From Chitinophaga pinensis (lineage in GTDB: Bacteria > Bacteroidota > Bacteroidia > Flavobacteriales_D > Crocinitomicaceae), in assembly GCA_945868555.1 (NCBI GenBank), contig CAMBMC010000132.1:1-6861 (forward strand): a stretch of 6,861 nt of DNA, given 5' to 3'. Numbering within the stretch: position 1 is the first letter of the stretch; each line of letters starts with the position of its first letter. Made by a program: the position numbers and the translations under genes. The notes beneath the pieces are model-generated. The model ran no database searches and was not told the DNA's origin. It saw nothing but the letters and a program-made list of their open reading frames with translations. Of the stretch, positions 1 to 6,675 are shown in pieces.

Positions 1-512
1 GGTGGTGGTGGTGCAACAACACATATAGAAAAGGTTCCTGTTCCACCCCCATAATCCCAAAAACGAATGTATAAGGTTGTTCCAGGTATTTGACCTGTTA
101 AAGCAATGTATGGCATCAATCCATTTGGACTTGAGTCGTCATTACATGCGAGCAAGGTCAATGACGTACAAGCTCCCGAATAAATTGCCATCCCCCCATC
201 AGTCATAGAGCCTGTATTTGAATCGAAATTCAAAGCGCCTCCAGCAGGAACGACCACACTAAACCATACGTCTTGTCCAACATAAGAAGCACATCCAGGC
301 GCAGGAACACCAGCAGTGTTCGTTGACCCTACATTCGTTCCCGCAGTGTATGTGCACAGAGTTCCTGCAGTAAGCGGCGTGGCGTTACATGGATTGTCAT
401 TTGAGGGTTGCGCAAAAGCGACATTGACTGAAATCAAGGCCACAGAGATGAACAAAATAGATCTAACAGAACTCGATAAAACAGCTCCTATTCTTTTATT
501 TAATGCTTTCAT
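1..512 (-). CDS. Secreted protein with PPC-like beta domain and proline linker (C-terminus beyond window)
   Basis: The reading frame starts at an ATG at 512-510 and stays open to the left edge, giving 170 codons with the C-terminus missing. Residues 1-34 form a signal peptide with a basic n-region (K2, K6, R7, R17), a hydrophobic stretch about 19-33 and a likely cleavage after AFA34. The mature start, QPSNDNPCNATPL, and the following domain (about 38-165) look like the bacterial pre-peptidase C-terminal (PPC) beta-sandwich seen in many exported Bacteroidota proteins: the segments DVWFSVVVP (81-89), MAIYSG (108-113), LLACNDD (120-126) and TLYIRFWDYGGGTGTF (146-161) fit that pattern. Six cysteines (42, 53, 74, 115, 123, 164) suggest disulfides outside the cytoplasm. 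The domain ends in VVAPPPP, a proline linker leading to unseen domains. Its ATG overlaps the stop of the upstream gene (ATGA), so the pair is probably co-transcribed and translationally coupled. Function is unknown; surface adhesin or hydrolase are both possible. Confidence 0.85.
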   Translation of the reverse strand, partial: MKALNKRIGAVLSSSVRSILFISVALISVNVAFAQPSNDNPCNATPLTAGTLCTYTAGTNVGSTNTAGVPAPGCASYVGQDVWFSVVVPAGGALNFDSNTGSMTDGGMAIYSGACTSLTLLACNDDSSPNGLMPYIALTGQIPGTTLYIRFWDYGGGTGTFSICVVAPPP

Positions 513-937
513 TTTATAGTAGTCGAAAGTAAATACGCTTCTTCATAACCGACAAGATACACTTCGTATTTTGACATGATGTCTTTGCATGTTTTTAAGA
601 AGCCATCGGTATCTGACACTTCTCTTGGGAATACAACCGTTAAGACTGAGTGATTTCCATCGAAAACAATCTCCGTAATTGGTGTCGCTGCATTTAGATC
701 TTCACCCAATGAATTGAACGATCTTTTCAACTTACCGAAGTCTTCAACAGTGAAGGTCAAGGCCAAAAATACATCTTGATACACTGGATTTCCTGAGTGG
801 ATATTGAGCATCATGCGTTCTTCAAGCCCTTTAGAGTCCAATGTAGTATAGTTCCAAGTGTTGTTTTGAGATTGAGCTGATGCACCTAACACGCAAATAA
901 TCAGCACAAATGAAATCGTAAGTAGTTGTTTTCCCAT
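509..937 (-). CDS. Small secreted protein of unknown function
   Basis: This 142-residue protein is not recognised. The chosen start at 937 gives a clean signal peptide: MGK, then a hydrophobic core of residues 5-17 and a GASA|Q cleavage site after residue 21. An in-frame ATG further upstream (1033) would put 32 unlikely residues before it and would place the candidate promoter inside the gene. The mature part (22-142) is soluble, with mixed alpha/beta character. It has no lipobox and no transmembrane segment; its single mature cysteine lies in the segment FLKTCKDIMSKYEVYLVGYE. The region TEIVFDGNHSVLTVVFP looks like paired beta strands followed by an amphipathic helix. The start is preceded by AT-rich sequence with no Shine-Dalgarno, as is usual in Bacteroidota. 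The stop TGA overlaps the ATG of the next exported protein by four bases, so the two may act together in the envelope or outside the cell; that is inference. Confidence 0.78.
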   Translation of the reverse strand: MGKQLLTISFVLIICVLGASAQSQNNTWNYTTLDSKGLEERMMLNIHSGNPVYQDVFLALTFTVEDFGKLKRSFNSLGEDLNAATPITEIVFDGNHSVLTVVFPREVSDTDGFLKTCKDIMSKYEVYLVGYEEAYLLSTTIK

Positions 938-995
938 TATAATTAAAGCATAAGTTTGCACACACAATGACGCATCACACATCAAGTTAGTTGCG

Positions 996-1003
996 CAAAT
1001 ATA
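996..1003 (-). promoter_or_regulatory. Candidate Bacteroidota -7 element for the secreted-protein pair
   Basis: On the minus strand the sequence reads TATATTTG, an exact match to the TAnnTTTG -7 element used by the primary sigma factor of Bacteroidota. It lies about 59 bases upstream of the start at 937, giving a leader of roughly 50 bases. No good TTG -33 element is seen at the expected distance, so this is a half-supported promoter. Confidence 0.45.
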
Positions 1004-1051
1004 AAACATTGAATGTGGGAAATCATGAAACAATAAGACAAAAGTTGTGTT

Positions 1052-1079
1052 TTTTCAATTATTGAGTGTTGCTTGAAAA
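1052..1079. repeat. Inverted repeat over the -33 region of the suf promoter
   Basis: TTTTCAA (1052-1058) and TTGAAAA (1073-1079) form a perfect 7-base inverted repeat with a 14-base spacer. It overlaps the TTG at 1069-1071 proposed as the -33 element of the suf promoter. It could be an operator, but AT-rich DNA yields such repeats by chance. Confidence 0.3.
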
Positions 1080-1099
1080 GGATAAAAGTGGTATTTTTG
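1069..1099 (+). promoter_or_regulatory. Probable promoter of the suf operon
   Basis: TTG at 1069-1071 and TATTTTTG at 1092-1099 are separated by 20 bases. This fits the Bacteroidota -33/-7 consensus (TTG, about 19 bases, TAnnTTTG). Transcription would begin near 1104, leaving a leader of nearly 50 bases before the first suf gene at 1153. Confidence 0.6.
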
Positions 1100-1105
1100 T
1101 CGCGG

Positions 1106-1135
1106 ATTTAGACTTTATTTATATTCAATCTAAAT
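1106..1135. repeat. Inverted repeat in the suf operon leader
   Basis: ATTTAGA (1106-1112) and TCTAAAT (1129-1135) are perfect 7-base inverted copies with a 16-base spacer. They lie just downstream of the predicted transcription start. In RNA this would be a weak AT-rich stem; in DNA it could be a repressor site placed to block initiation. No known regulator motif is recognised. Confidence 0.3.
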
Positions 1136-1152
1136 AAAAGAATCAGAAGAAG

Positions 1153-1476
1153 ATGATTACAGTAACAGATACCGCCAAAAAACAAGCCATTCGATTGATG
1201 GAAGATGATGGCAAAGATGGATACTTCATTCGTGTTGGCGTTGAAGGAGGGGGTTGCTCGGGCTTGATGTACCAATTGACCTTTGACAATCAAATCAACG
1301 AGAACGACAAATCATTTGAAAACAATGGTGTACAAGTCGTAGTTGACAAGAAAAGTTTCCTCTATTTGGTCGGAACAACGCTTGATTTTTCAGGTGGATT
1401 GAACGGAAAGGGCTTTGTGTTTAGCAACCCTAATGCAGGCCGCACCTGTGGATGTGGTGAATCATTCTCACTTTAA
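1153..1476 (+). CDS. sufA: A-type iron-sulfur cluster carrier/assembly protein (SufA/IscA/HesB family)
   Basis: This 107-residue protein has the normal length and fold pattern of the HesB/IscA family. The three invariant cysteines that bind the cluster or iron are present: C35 in the GGGCSG motif, and C99 and C101 in the C-terminal TCGCGESF motif, with the usual spacing of about 63 residues between the first and second. Family members accept Fe-S clusters from the SufBC2D scaffold and pass them to apo-proteins in the cytoplasm. It opens the operon, 30 bases before sufB, so I use the symbol sufA; by sequence alone IscA or ErpA would be equally defensible names. The ATG is preceded by a purine-rich stretch (AGAAGAAG), the nearest thing to a ribosome binding site in the operon. 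Expression is likely driven by the promoter at 1069-1099. Confidence 0.93.
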   Translation: MITVTDTAKKQAIRLMEDDGKDGYFIRVGVEGGGCSGLMYQLTFDNQINENDKSFENNGVQVVVDKKSFLYLVGTTLDFSGGLNGKGFVFSNPNAGRTCGCGESFSL

Positions 1477-1506
1477 ATTTTTCGATAAAACCGAATTTTC
1501 ATTCTG

Positions 1507-2952
1507 ATGGGATACACCGAAAATGAATTGGCTAAGGACCTAGAAAACCAAGAGTATAAGTTTGGTTTCGTAACGAATATTGAGTCAGATAAAGCTCCGA
1601 AAGGACTGAACGAAGGCATTATTCGGTTTATTTCAGCCAAAAAGGAAGAGCCCGAATGGATGCTTGACTTTCGACTCAAGGCTTTTGTCCTTTGGAAAGA
1701 AATGACCGAACCAGAATGGGCGCATGTGCATTACGAAAAACCTCACTTTCAAGACATCACCTATTATTCGGCACCAAAACAAAGTAAAAAATACGAGTCG
1801 TGGGACGATGTGGATCCTGAAATGAAGGAAACCATGGCTAAACTTGGGATTTCTATGGAAGAACAGCAACGCTTAACTGGCGTTGCGGTTGACTTCGTGA
1901 TGGATTCCGTTTCTGTGGCGACCTCCTTCAAATCGAAACTTGCTGAACTAGGTATCATCTTTTGCTCCTTTTCGGAAGCGGTGAAAGATCACCCAGAATT
2001 GGTTCGCAAGTACATGGGATCAGTGGTTCCTGTGACAGACAACTTTTACGCAGCGCTAAATTCAGCTGTATTTACCGATGGGTCTTTTTGTTACATCCCA
2101 AAAGGTGTGCGCTGTCCGATGGAATTGTCCACGTATTTCCGGATCAACGAAGGAGGAACTGGACAGTTTGAAAGAACGCTAGTTGTTGCTGATCAAGGTG
2201 CTTATGTTTCTTATCTCGAAGGCTGCACCGCTCCGCAACGCGATGAGAATCAATTGCATGCTGCGGTGGTTGAATTGATCGCTTTGGACGATGCCGAAAT
2301 TAAATATTCAACGGTTCAAAACTGGTATCCAGGAGACAAAGAAGGAAAAGGTGGCATTTACAATTTCGTGACGAAGCGAGGAGTGTGTGAACGCAATGCG
2401 AAAATCGCATGGACTCAAGTAGAAACAGGCTCGGCCGTGACTTGGAAATATCCGTCATGTGTGCTGAAAGGTGACAACTCGATTGGTGAATTCTATTCGG
2501 TTGCGGTAACTAACAATTACCAGCAAGCGGATACCGGAACGAAGATGATTCACCTCGGAAAAAACACCAAAAGCACCATCATCTCGAAAGGGATCTCTGC
2601 AGGTAAATCTCAGAATTCTTACCGTGGATTGGTTCAAATTCATAAAAGCGCGGACAACGCGCGCAACTTCTCTCAGTGTGATTCTTTGTTGATGACTGAC
2701 GAATGTGGGGCTCACACCTTCCCTTACATCGAGTGCAAGAACAGTTCTGCCAAGATTGAACATGAGGCGACAACCTCAAAAATTGGGGAAGATCAAATCT
2801 TCTATTGCCTGCAACGTGGAATCAGTGAAGAAAAGGCCATTAGCTTGATCGTCAATGGATACTGCAAAGAGGTGCTCAATCAGTTACCCATGGAGTTTGC
2901 CGTGGAAGCACAAAAATTATTGGCCATCAGCTTGGAAGGTTCGGTAGGTTAA
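1507..2952 (+). CDS. sufB: Fe-S cluster assembly scaffold protein SufB
   Basis: This 481-residue protein is a full-length SufB. With SufC and SufD it forms the cytoplasmic SufBC2D complex on which Fe-S clusters are built. The C-terminal core is very close to the E. coli protein as I recall it, including the segments ARNFSQCDS, CGAHTFPY, IEHEATTSKIGEDQ and the final EFAVEAQKLLAISLE. By that alignment C391 matches the catalytic C405 of E. coli, H419 and E420 match H433/E434, and C240 in the EGCTAP motif matches C254, the proposed entry point for sulfur delivered by SufE. No key residue is missing. The start is the first ATG after an in-frame TAA at 1486-1488; there is no Shine-Dalgarno. The gap to sufC is 29 A/T-rich bases with no terminator, supporting co-transcription. 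Confidence 0.98.
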   Translation: MGYTENELAKDLENQEYKFGFVTNIESDKAPKGLNEGIIRFISAKKEEPEWMLDFRLKAFVLWKEMTEPEWAHVHYEKPHFQDITYYSAPKQSKKYESWDDVDPEMKETMAKLGISMEEQQRLTGVAVDFVMDSVSVATSFKSKLAELGIIFCSFSEAVKDHPELVRKYMGSVVPVTDNFYAALNSAVFTDGSFCYIPKGVRCPMELSTYFRINEGGTGQFERTLVVADQGAYVSYLEGCTAPQRDENQLHAAVVELIALDDAEIKYSTVQNWYPGDKEGKGGIYNFVTKRGVCERNAKIAWTQVETGSAVTWKYPSCVLKGDNSIGEFYSVAVTNNYQQADTGTKMIHLGKNTKSTIISKGISAGKSQNSYRGLVQIHKSADNARNFSQCDSLLMTDECGAHTFPYIECKNSSAKIEHEATTSKIGEDQIFYCLQRGISEEKAISLIVNGYCKEVLNQLPMEFAVEAQKLLAISLEGSVG

Positions 2953-2981
2953 AAAAGACAATTCGATTTAAAAAAATATAG

Positions 2982-3737
2982 ATGATTACAATTAAGAATT
3001 TACACGCATCGATTGACGGCAAGGAAATCTTGAAAGGATTAACTCTTGAGGTTCCCGCAGGTCAAGTGCATGCTATCATGGGTCCAAATGGTGCTGGAAA
3101 AAGTACACTTGCCTCCGTACTTGCTGGTCGTGAAGATTATGAAGTCACTGAGGGATCTGTTGATTTTGATGGTGTGGATTTACTTGAACTTTCAACGGAA
3201 GATCGAGCACGCGAAGGCATGTTTCTCGCTTTTCAATATCCAGTTGAAATCCCAGGCGTTTCAAATGTGAACTTCTTGCGCACCGCATTGAACGAAATTC
3301 GTGAGTATAGAGGTAAAGAGGCCATTTCTGCGAAAGATTTCATGGCTATGGTGCGCGAGAAATCCGCAATTGTTGAGTTGGATCCGAAACTCGCTTCTCG
3401 TGCTGTCAATGAAGGATTCTCGGGAGGTGAAAAGAAGCGGAATGAAATCTTTCAAATGGCGATGCTTGAACCGAAATTGGCCATCTTGGATGAAACAGAT
3501 TCAGGTCTTGACATCGACGCATTGCGCATTGTTGCCAATGGGGTGAATAAATTGCGTTCTGAGAAAAATGCAACCATAGTCATTACGCACTACCAGCGCC
3601 TACTCGATTACATCATTCCTGACGTTGTCCATGTACTTTACAACGGGCGGATTGTAAAATCTGGACCAAAGGAACTTGCCTTGGAATTGGAAGAAAAGGG
3701 CTACGATTGGATCAAAGCGGAACAAGAAGCGAAATAA
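2982..3737 (+). CDS. sufC: Fe-S cluster assembly ATPase SufC
   Basis: This 251-residue ABC-type ATPase powers the SufBC2D scaffold; it is a soluble subunit, not a transporter. All nucleotide-binding motifs are visible: Walker A GPNGAGKST (34-42, K40), Q-loop Q85 in FLAFQYP, signature SGGEKKR (147-153), Walker B LAILDE (166-171) with catalytic E171, a D-loop in SGLD (174-177) and switch H203. K152 and E171 occupy the positions of the SufC-specific salt bridge known in E. coli. The EGFSGGEKKRNEI and DETDSGLDIDAL segments are the SufC form, which separates it from ordinary transport ATPases. Its TAA shares one base with the sufD ATG (TAATG), so ribosomes may re-initiate on sufD, helping stoichiometry. 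Confidence 0.98.
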   Translation: MITIKNLHASIDGKEILKGLTLEVPAGQVHAIMGPNGAGKSTLASVLAGREDYEVTEGSVDFDGVDLLELSTEDRAREGMFLAFQYPVEIPGVSNVNFLRTALNEIREYRGKEAISAKDFMAMVREKSAIVELDPKLASRAVNEGFSGGEKKRNEIFQMAMLEPKLAILDETDSGLDIDALRIVANGVNKLRSEKNATIVITHYQRLLDYIIPDVVHVLYNGRIVKSGPKELALELEEKGYDWIKAEQEAK

Positions 3738-5023
3738 TGGCTGAACTCATGAGTGAAACACAGACCGACCGCACACTTTCATCGTTTACGAAGCACCTGC
3801 GTCAAACCGAAATTTCATTGCCCGCTCACCTCATCACTACTTCGTTGAATGAGCTAAACGGAAAGTCATTTCCCACAACACGCTCTGAAGCATGGAAATA
3901 TACCCGTTTGACCAAGCTTTCGAAATTGAGTCCAACCTTGGCATCCAAACAGGATGGAACGAATGGTACTCCATTCGCCATTCATTCAACAGGAAATTTC
4001 TTGGTATTGGAAAATGGTGCAATACACCTAGACGCTTCGCGGTTCGAGACTGTTACAGGACTAACAATTAAGCGGTTCAGTGAATGTAATGCTGAAGAAT
4101 TACAACACATCGGAAGCTTGCTTACCTTAGAAAACGAACCTTTCAATGCCCTAAACACGGCCTACTTGCAAGAAGGGATTTTCATTCAGATTGCAGATAA
4201 AGTCCAAATTGAAGCGCCCATAGAATTGATTCATCTCTTGTCAAAAGTGGAATGTTCTGCGACAATCCGCCTGTATATTCATGTCGGAAAATTTGCGAAA
4301 GCGGAAATGACTATCGGGACTTGGGCAGCTGGTGCTGACAAATCCATTCTCAACGCTGTGACTGAAATTCATGTGGGTGAGGGCGCTCATTTTACGCTAC
4401 AAAAATTACAATGCGAAGACGAAGGAAATTTTCAAATCTGTACAGAGGAAATCACACAAGATAAAGATTCCGTGTTCACCATGCATACCGTCACCTTGAA
4501 TGGGACCTTGGTGCGCAATAATGTGCGAGTTCGTGTGAATGGAACAAATTGTGAGACAAATCTATACGGTGCATACTTGTTGAAAGGAAATCAACATACA
4601 GACAACCATACCGTTATTGACCACATGATGCCCCATTGCAACTCGAATGAATTGTACAAAGGCGTGATTGATGAGCAAGCAACGGCAGTATTCAACGGGA
4701 AGGTTTTTGTCCGAAAAGATGCCCAAAAAATCAATGCATTCCAATCCAATGGCAATGTATTAATGACGGATACTGCAGCAGTGAATTCAAAACCTGAATT
4801 GGAAATCTATGCCGACGATGTGAAATGCTCACATGGGTCGACGACAGGACAATTGGATGAAGAAGCTGTCTTCTATTTGCAGTCGCGTGGAATTTCTGAA
4901 CGTTCAGCGCGCAATTTGTTGGTTGAGGCATTCATCGGAGAGGTATTGGATAAAAATGACAATCAAGATTTTGTTGCCAAAACAAATGCGATCCTAAACG
5001 AACGTTTTGGTTGGGAGCGCTAA
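3737..5023 (+). CDS. sufD: Fe-S cluster assembly protein SufD
   Basis: This 428-residue protein is SufD, the SufB paralogue that pairs with it in the SufBC2D complex and is needed for iron acquisition during cluster assembly. The N-terminal half is variable as usual (with the family-typical SEAWKYTRL at about 47-55), while the C-terminal beta-helix is conserved: NLYGAYLLKGNQHTDNHT, then EIYADDVKCSHGSTTGQLDEE and FYLQSRGIS. C364 and H366 in KCSHG correspond to E. coli C358 and H360, the latter being implicated in cluster formation. I start at the ATG at 3737, which overlaps the sufC stop by one base; an earlier in-frame ATG at 3707 lies inside sufC and a later one at 3749 is also possible. It is the last gene of the operon: the next gene is on the opposite strand. 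Confidence 0.97.
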   Translation: MAELMSETQTDRTLSSFTKHLRQTEISLPAHLITTSLNELNGKSFPTTRSEAWKYTRLTKLSKLSPTLASKQDGTNGTPFAIHSTGNFLVLENGAIHLDASRFETVTGLTIKRFSECNAEELQHIGSLLTLENEPFNALNTAYLQEGIFIQIADKVQIEAPIELIHLLSKVECSATIRLYIHVGKFAKAEMTIGTWAAGADKSILNAVTEIHVGEGAHFTLQKLQCEDEGNFQICTEEITQDKDSVFTMHTVTLNGTLVRNNVRVRVNGTNCETNLYGAYLLKGNQHTDNHTVIDHMMPHCNSNELYKGVIDEQATAVFNGKVFVRKDAQKINAFQSNGNVLMTDTAAVNSKPELEIYADDVKCSHGSTTGQLDEEAVFYLQSRGISERSARNLLVEAFIGEVLDKNDNQDFVAKTNAILNERFGWER

Positions 5024-5614
5024 TTAATCTTCGTCGTCATCCATGAATGAAATGATTCCATCGTCATCCTGGTCATTCAAATCTTTAATGAATAGCGCAA
5101 TCTCACTCATGATGTGTTGTTTCTGTGGATCTTTCGCATCCTTCGATTCGATGTAATCACGCAAGAACAGTTGAGACTCCAAGACATGTCGTTCTTCGAA
5201 TGGACCCTCCATGTTTTCAATGATGGTCAAGCAATCCATGGCCTCCATAAAACTTCCTTCTACCGCAATATCGACGAAATCCGGTAGGTAGTAACTATAA
5301 TCCAAGGGACTGTTCCAGATGGTCGTCAACAATGCCTGACGAATGCTGATATAACGAGCTTCACCGATTAGTCGCATCATTTCATCGATGGCTGAACTGT
5401 CTTTCATTGATGAAAGGAACTCCATGATTTCCTTGTGTGAATCTACCAAGTTCTTGTCCATCAATACCTTAGCCAATGGCTCGAGAATTTGAATATTTCC
5501 CGACGCCTCGAGCGTTTTTAATGCTGTGCTTATTTTTTTTGCGTTTCCCGTCTTTAAATCGGCAATTAGTGTCGCAATCTTTTTCGTTGGTTGGGTGGGT
5601 GTTTTTTCGCTCAC
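5024..5614 (-). CDS. HEAT-repeat-like protein with acidic EF-hand-like C-terminal loop
   Basis: This 196-residue protein has no signal peptide or membrane segment and is probably cytoplasmic. Residues about 12-140 consist of helix pairs of roughly 35-40 residues that resemble HEAT repeats, for example ALKTLEASGNIQILEPLAKVL (31-51) and AIDEMMRLIGEARYISIRQAL (75-95). Such solenoids usually bind other proteins. After a last helix (168-179) comes D181-Q-D-D-D-G-I-I-S-F-M-D192, which satisfies the EF-hand calcium-loop pattern DxDxDGxIxxxD, then an acidic end. The start is a GTG at 5614: no in-frame ATG lies between the upstream stop (5647-5645) and residue 52, and this start keeps the whole first repeat. 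The stop abuts the sufD stop directly. No strong promoter was found; TACCTTTA at 5639-5632 matches TAnnTTTG at all but the last base. Role unknown; a tie to Suf is not supported. Confidence 0.83.
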   Translation of the reverse strand: MSEKTPTQPTKKIATLIADLKTGNAKKISTALKTLEASGNIQILEPLAKVLMDKNLVDSHKEIMEFLSSMKDSSAIDEMMRLIGEARYISIRQALLTTIWNSPLDYSYYLPDFVDIAVEGSFMEAMDCLTIIENMEGPFEERHVLESQLFLRDYIESKDAKDPQKQHIMSEIALFIKDLNDQDDDGIISFMDDDED

Positions 5615-5679
5615 GGTGTTTGTGTCTGTGGTAAAGGTAAATATTTAAAGTCGAACGTCCGCGTCACACGGAACTTGAA

Positions 5680-5687
5680 TATCTTTG
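5680..5687 (+). promoter_or_regulatory. -7 promoter element directly before the lipoprotein start
   Basis: TATCTTTG matches the Bacteroidota TAnnTTTG -7 element exactly and ends four bases before the ATG at 5692. Transcription from it would start at or next to the A of the ATG, predicting a leaderless mRNA. No TTG -33 element is seen at the usual distance; that region instead carries an imperfect dyad around 5658-5672. Confidence 0.5.
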
Positions 5688-5691
5688 TACC

Positions 5692-6633
5692 ATGCCTTTT
5701 TACCCTTGGACATCCTTACTTTTTCTATTTTTTGTGCTCTACAGCTGTAGTCCTAGAGAAGCACGTCCATCGCGGAAGCAACGCATCGTGCTCGCAACGG
5801 ATTGTCTGACCAAAGAAGACGAGCGACTTTTCAAGGGTTTTAAAAAATACCATCACATCGACGTCCAGATTGTGGAAATGTCTGCAGACTCAATCCTTTA
5901 CATCCTTAAAAAAGAGGGAGTAAACACAGAAATTGATGCTGTGTTGCTCCGTTACGGTAAAGGATCAGCGCTGATTCAAGACAATCATTTCCTCAAAAGC
6001 AGTGTAAATAGTCTAGCACCGGCAGCCCAGTCCTTGGATTATTTCACGGTAGGACAAGATCCTTATGTGATCCTTAAAAACGTGAGAGATTCCTCCAACA
6101 AGCAACTCGATTTAGCAAATCTTGTTCGGCAAACACCTTGGTCCACAGATCTCGCAATTTCAAGCGACTTGAATCCATTGCTTTCTGCGGTTAAGGCACG
6201 AATGAAGGATAAAAAGAAATACAGTTTTCATGATTGGGAAAAGGATTTTCTGAAAAACAATACTGCTTCGACTCGTTTTGCCGATAGCACCGGACGCTCG
6301 ACTTGCTTGCTCACCCTTTATTCCCACACAAGCTCAAGAAAGGAAAAGTTGGAAAAAAGCTATACCATTGAAACACCTATTTACATCAATCAGCAGAATG
6401 GCGGTAGTTACTATCAACCTGTTCGCTTCGGGATTGTCCGTCACGCGCGCAATTTTACCAACGCCACGGTATTGTTGGATTACCTGTTCAATGTTCCATT
6501 CAATCGTCGCTTGAACAATCGATTGGTTACTTTTCCGATCGTGGAGCGTGGCAAAAGCCCGTATCCGTATCAGAATGCGTCACCAAAAATGTTTGCTTGG
6601 ATGGACAGAGCGATGAGGAGATTCCCCCTTTGA
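5692..6633 (+). CDS. Lipoprotein resembling iron(III)-type periplasmic substrate-binding proteins
   Basis: This 313-residue protein begins with a lipoprotein signal: a hydrophobic stretch at residues 8-17 and a lipobox LYSC with the lipidated cysteine at C19. After processing it would be anchored in the envelope. The segment IVLATDCLTKEDERLFKGF and the C-terminal pattern TPIYIN...GIVRHARNFTNATVLLDYLFNVPFNRRL...FPIV recall type 2 periplasmic binding proteins of the Fe(III) family (FutA/FbpA), where a similar stretch precedes the final helix and loop. The match is by pattern only and distant: I cannot locate the paired metal-binding tyrosines at the expected place, so the ligand is uncertain. 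No transporter permease or ATPase gene is adjacent. The ATG at 5692 is the only start available after the in-frame stop at 5638. It converges on rnpB, with no clear terminator after its TGA. Confidence 0.85.
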   Translation: MPFYPWTSLLFLFFVLYSCSPREARPSRKQRIVLATDCLTKEDERLFKGFKKYHHIDVQIVEMSADSILYILKKEGVNTEIDAVLLRYGKGSALIQDNHFLKSSVNSLAPAAQSLDYFTVGQDPYVILKNVRDSSNKQLDLANLVRQTPWSTDLAISSDLNPLLSAVKARMKDKKKYSFHDWEKDFLKNNTASTRFADSTGRSTCLLTLYSHTSSRKEKLEKSYTIETPIYINQQNGGSYYQPVRFGIVRHARNFTNATVLLDYLFNVPFNRRLNNRLVTFPIVERGKSPYPYQNASPKMFAWMDRAMRRFPL

Positions 6634-6663
6634 TTCAGAAAGAGAAAGAGAACGATAGCGAAG

Positions 6664-6675
6664 AAAAAATAAAAA
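6664..6675 (-). terminator. U-tract at the 3' end of rnpB
   Basis: On the minus strand the mature RNA end GATCTGC is followed at once by TTTTTATTTTTT. No separate terminator hairpin lies between, so the 3' strand of the RNA's own terminal helix (P1, whose partner is outside the window) may serve as the stem. This is inference. Confidence 0.55.

Noticed and set aside
1..13. GGT tandem repeat at the left edge
   Set aside because: On the coding strand it is a run of proline codons in the linker of the secreted protein, not an independent repeat element.
316..519. Plus-strand reading frame of 67 codons
   Set aside because: It lies antisense to the signal peptide and first half of the secreted PPC-like protein, which has clear protein features; the plus frame has none.
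938..1033. Upstream extension of the small secreted protein to an ATG at 1033
   Set aside because: The extension would bury the signal peptide 32 residues in and would cover the TATATTTG element at 996-1003.
2455..2779. Two minus-strand reading frames opposite the sufB C-terminal region
   Set aside because: They are shadows of the most conserved part of sufB, with no recognisable protein features.
3707..3736. Ten-codon N-terminal extension of SufD starting inside sufC
   Set aside because: The ATG at 3737 overlaps the sufC stop in the usual coupled way; the extra residues simply reread the sufC end in another frame.
6410..6420. Tyr-Tyr pair (SYYQP) in the lipoprotein as the metal-binding tyrosines of Fe(III)-binding proteins
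   Set aside because: By pattern it falls at the later strand before the GIVRHARN segment, not where the paired metal ligands sit in FbpA/FutA, so it cannot be used as evidence for iron binding.
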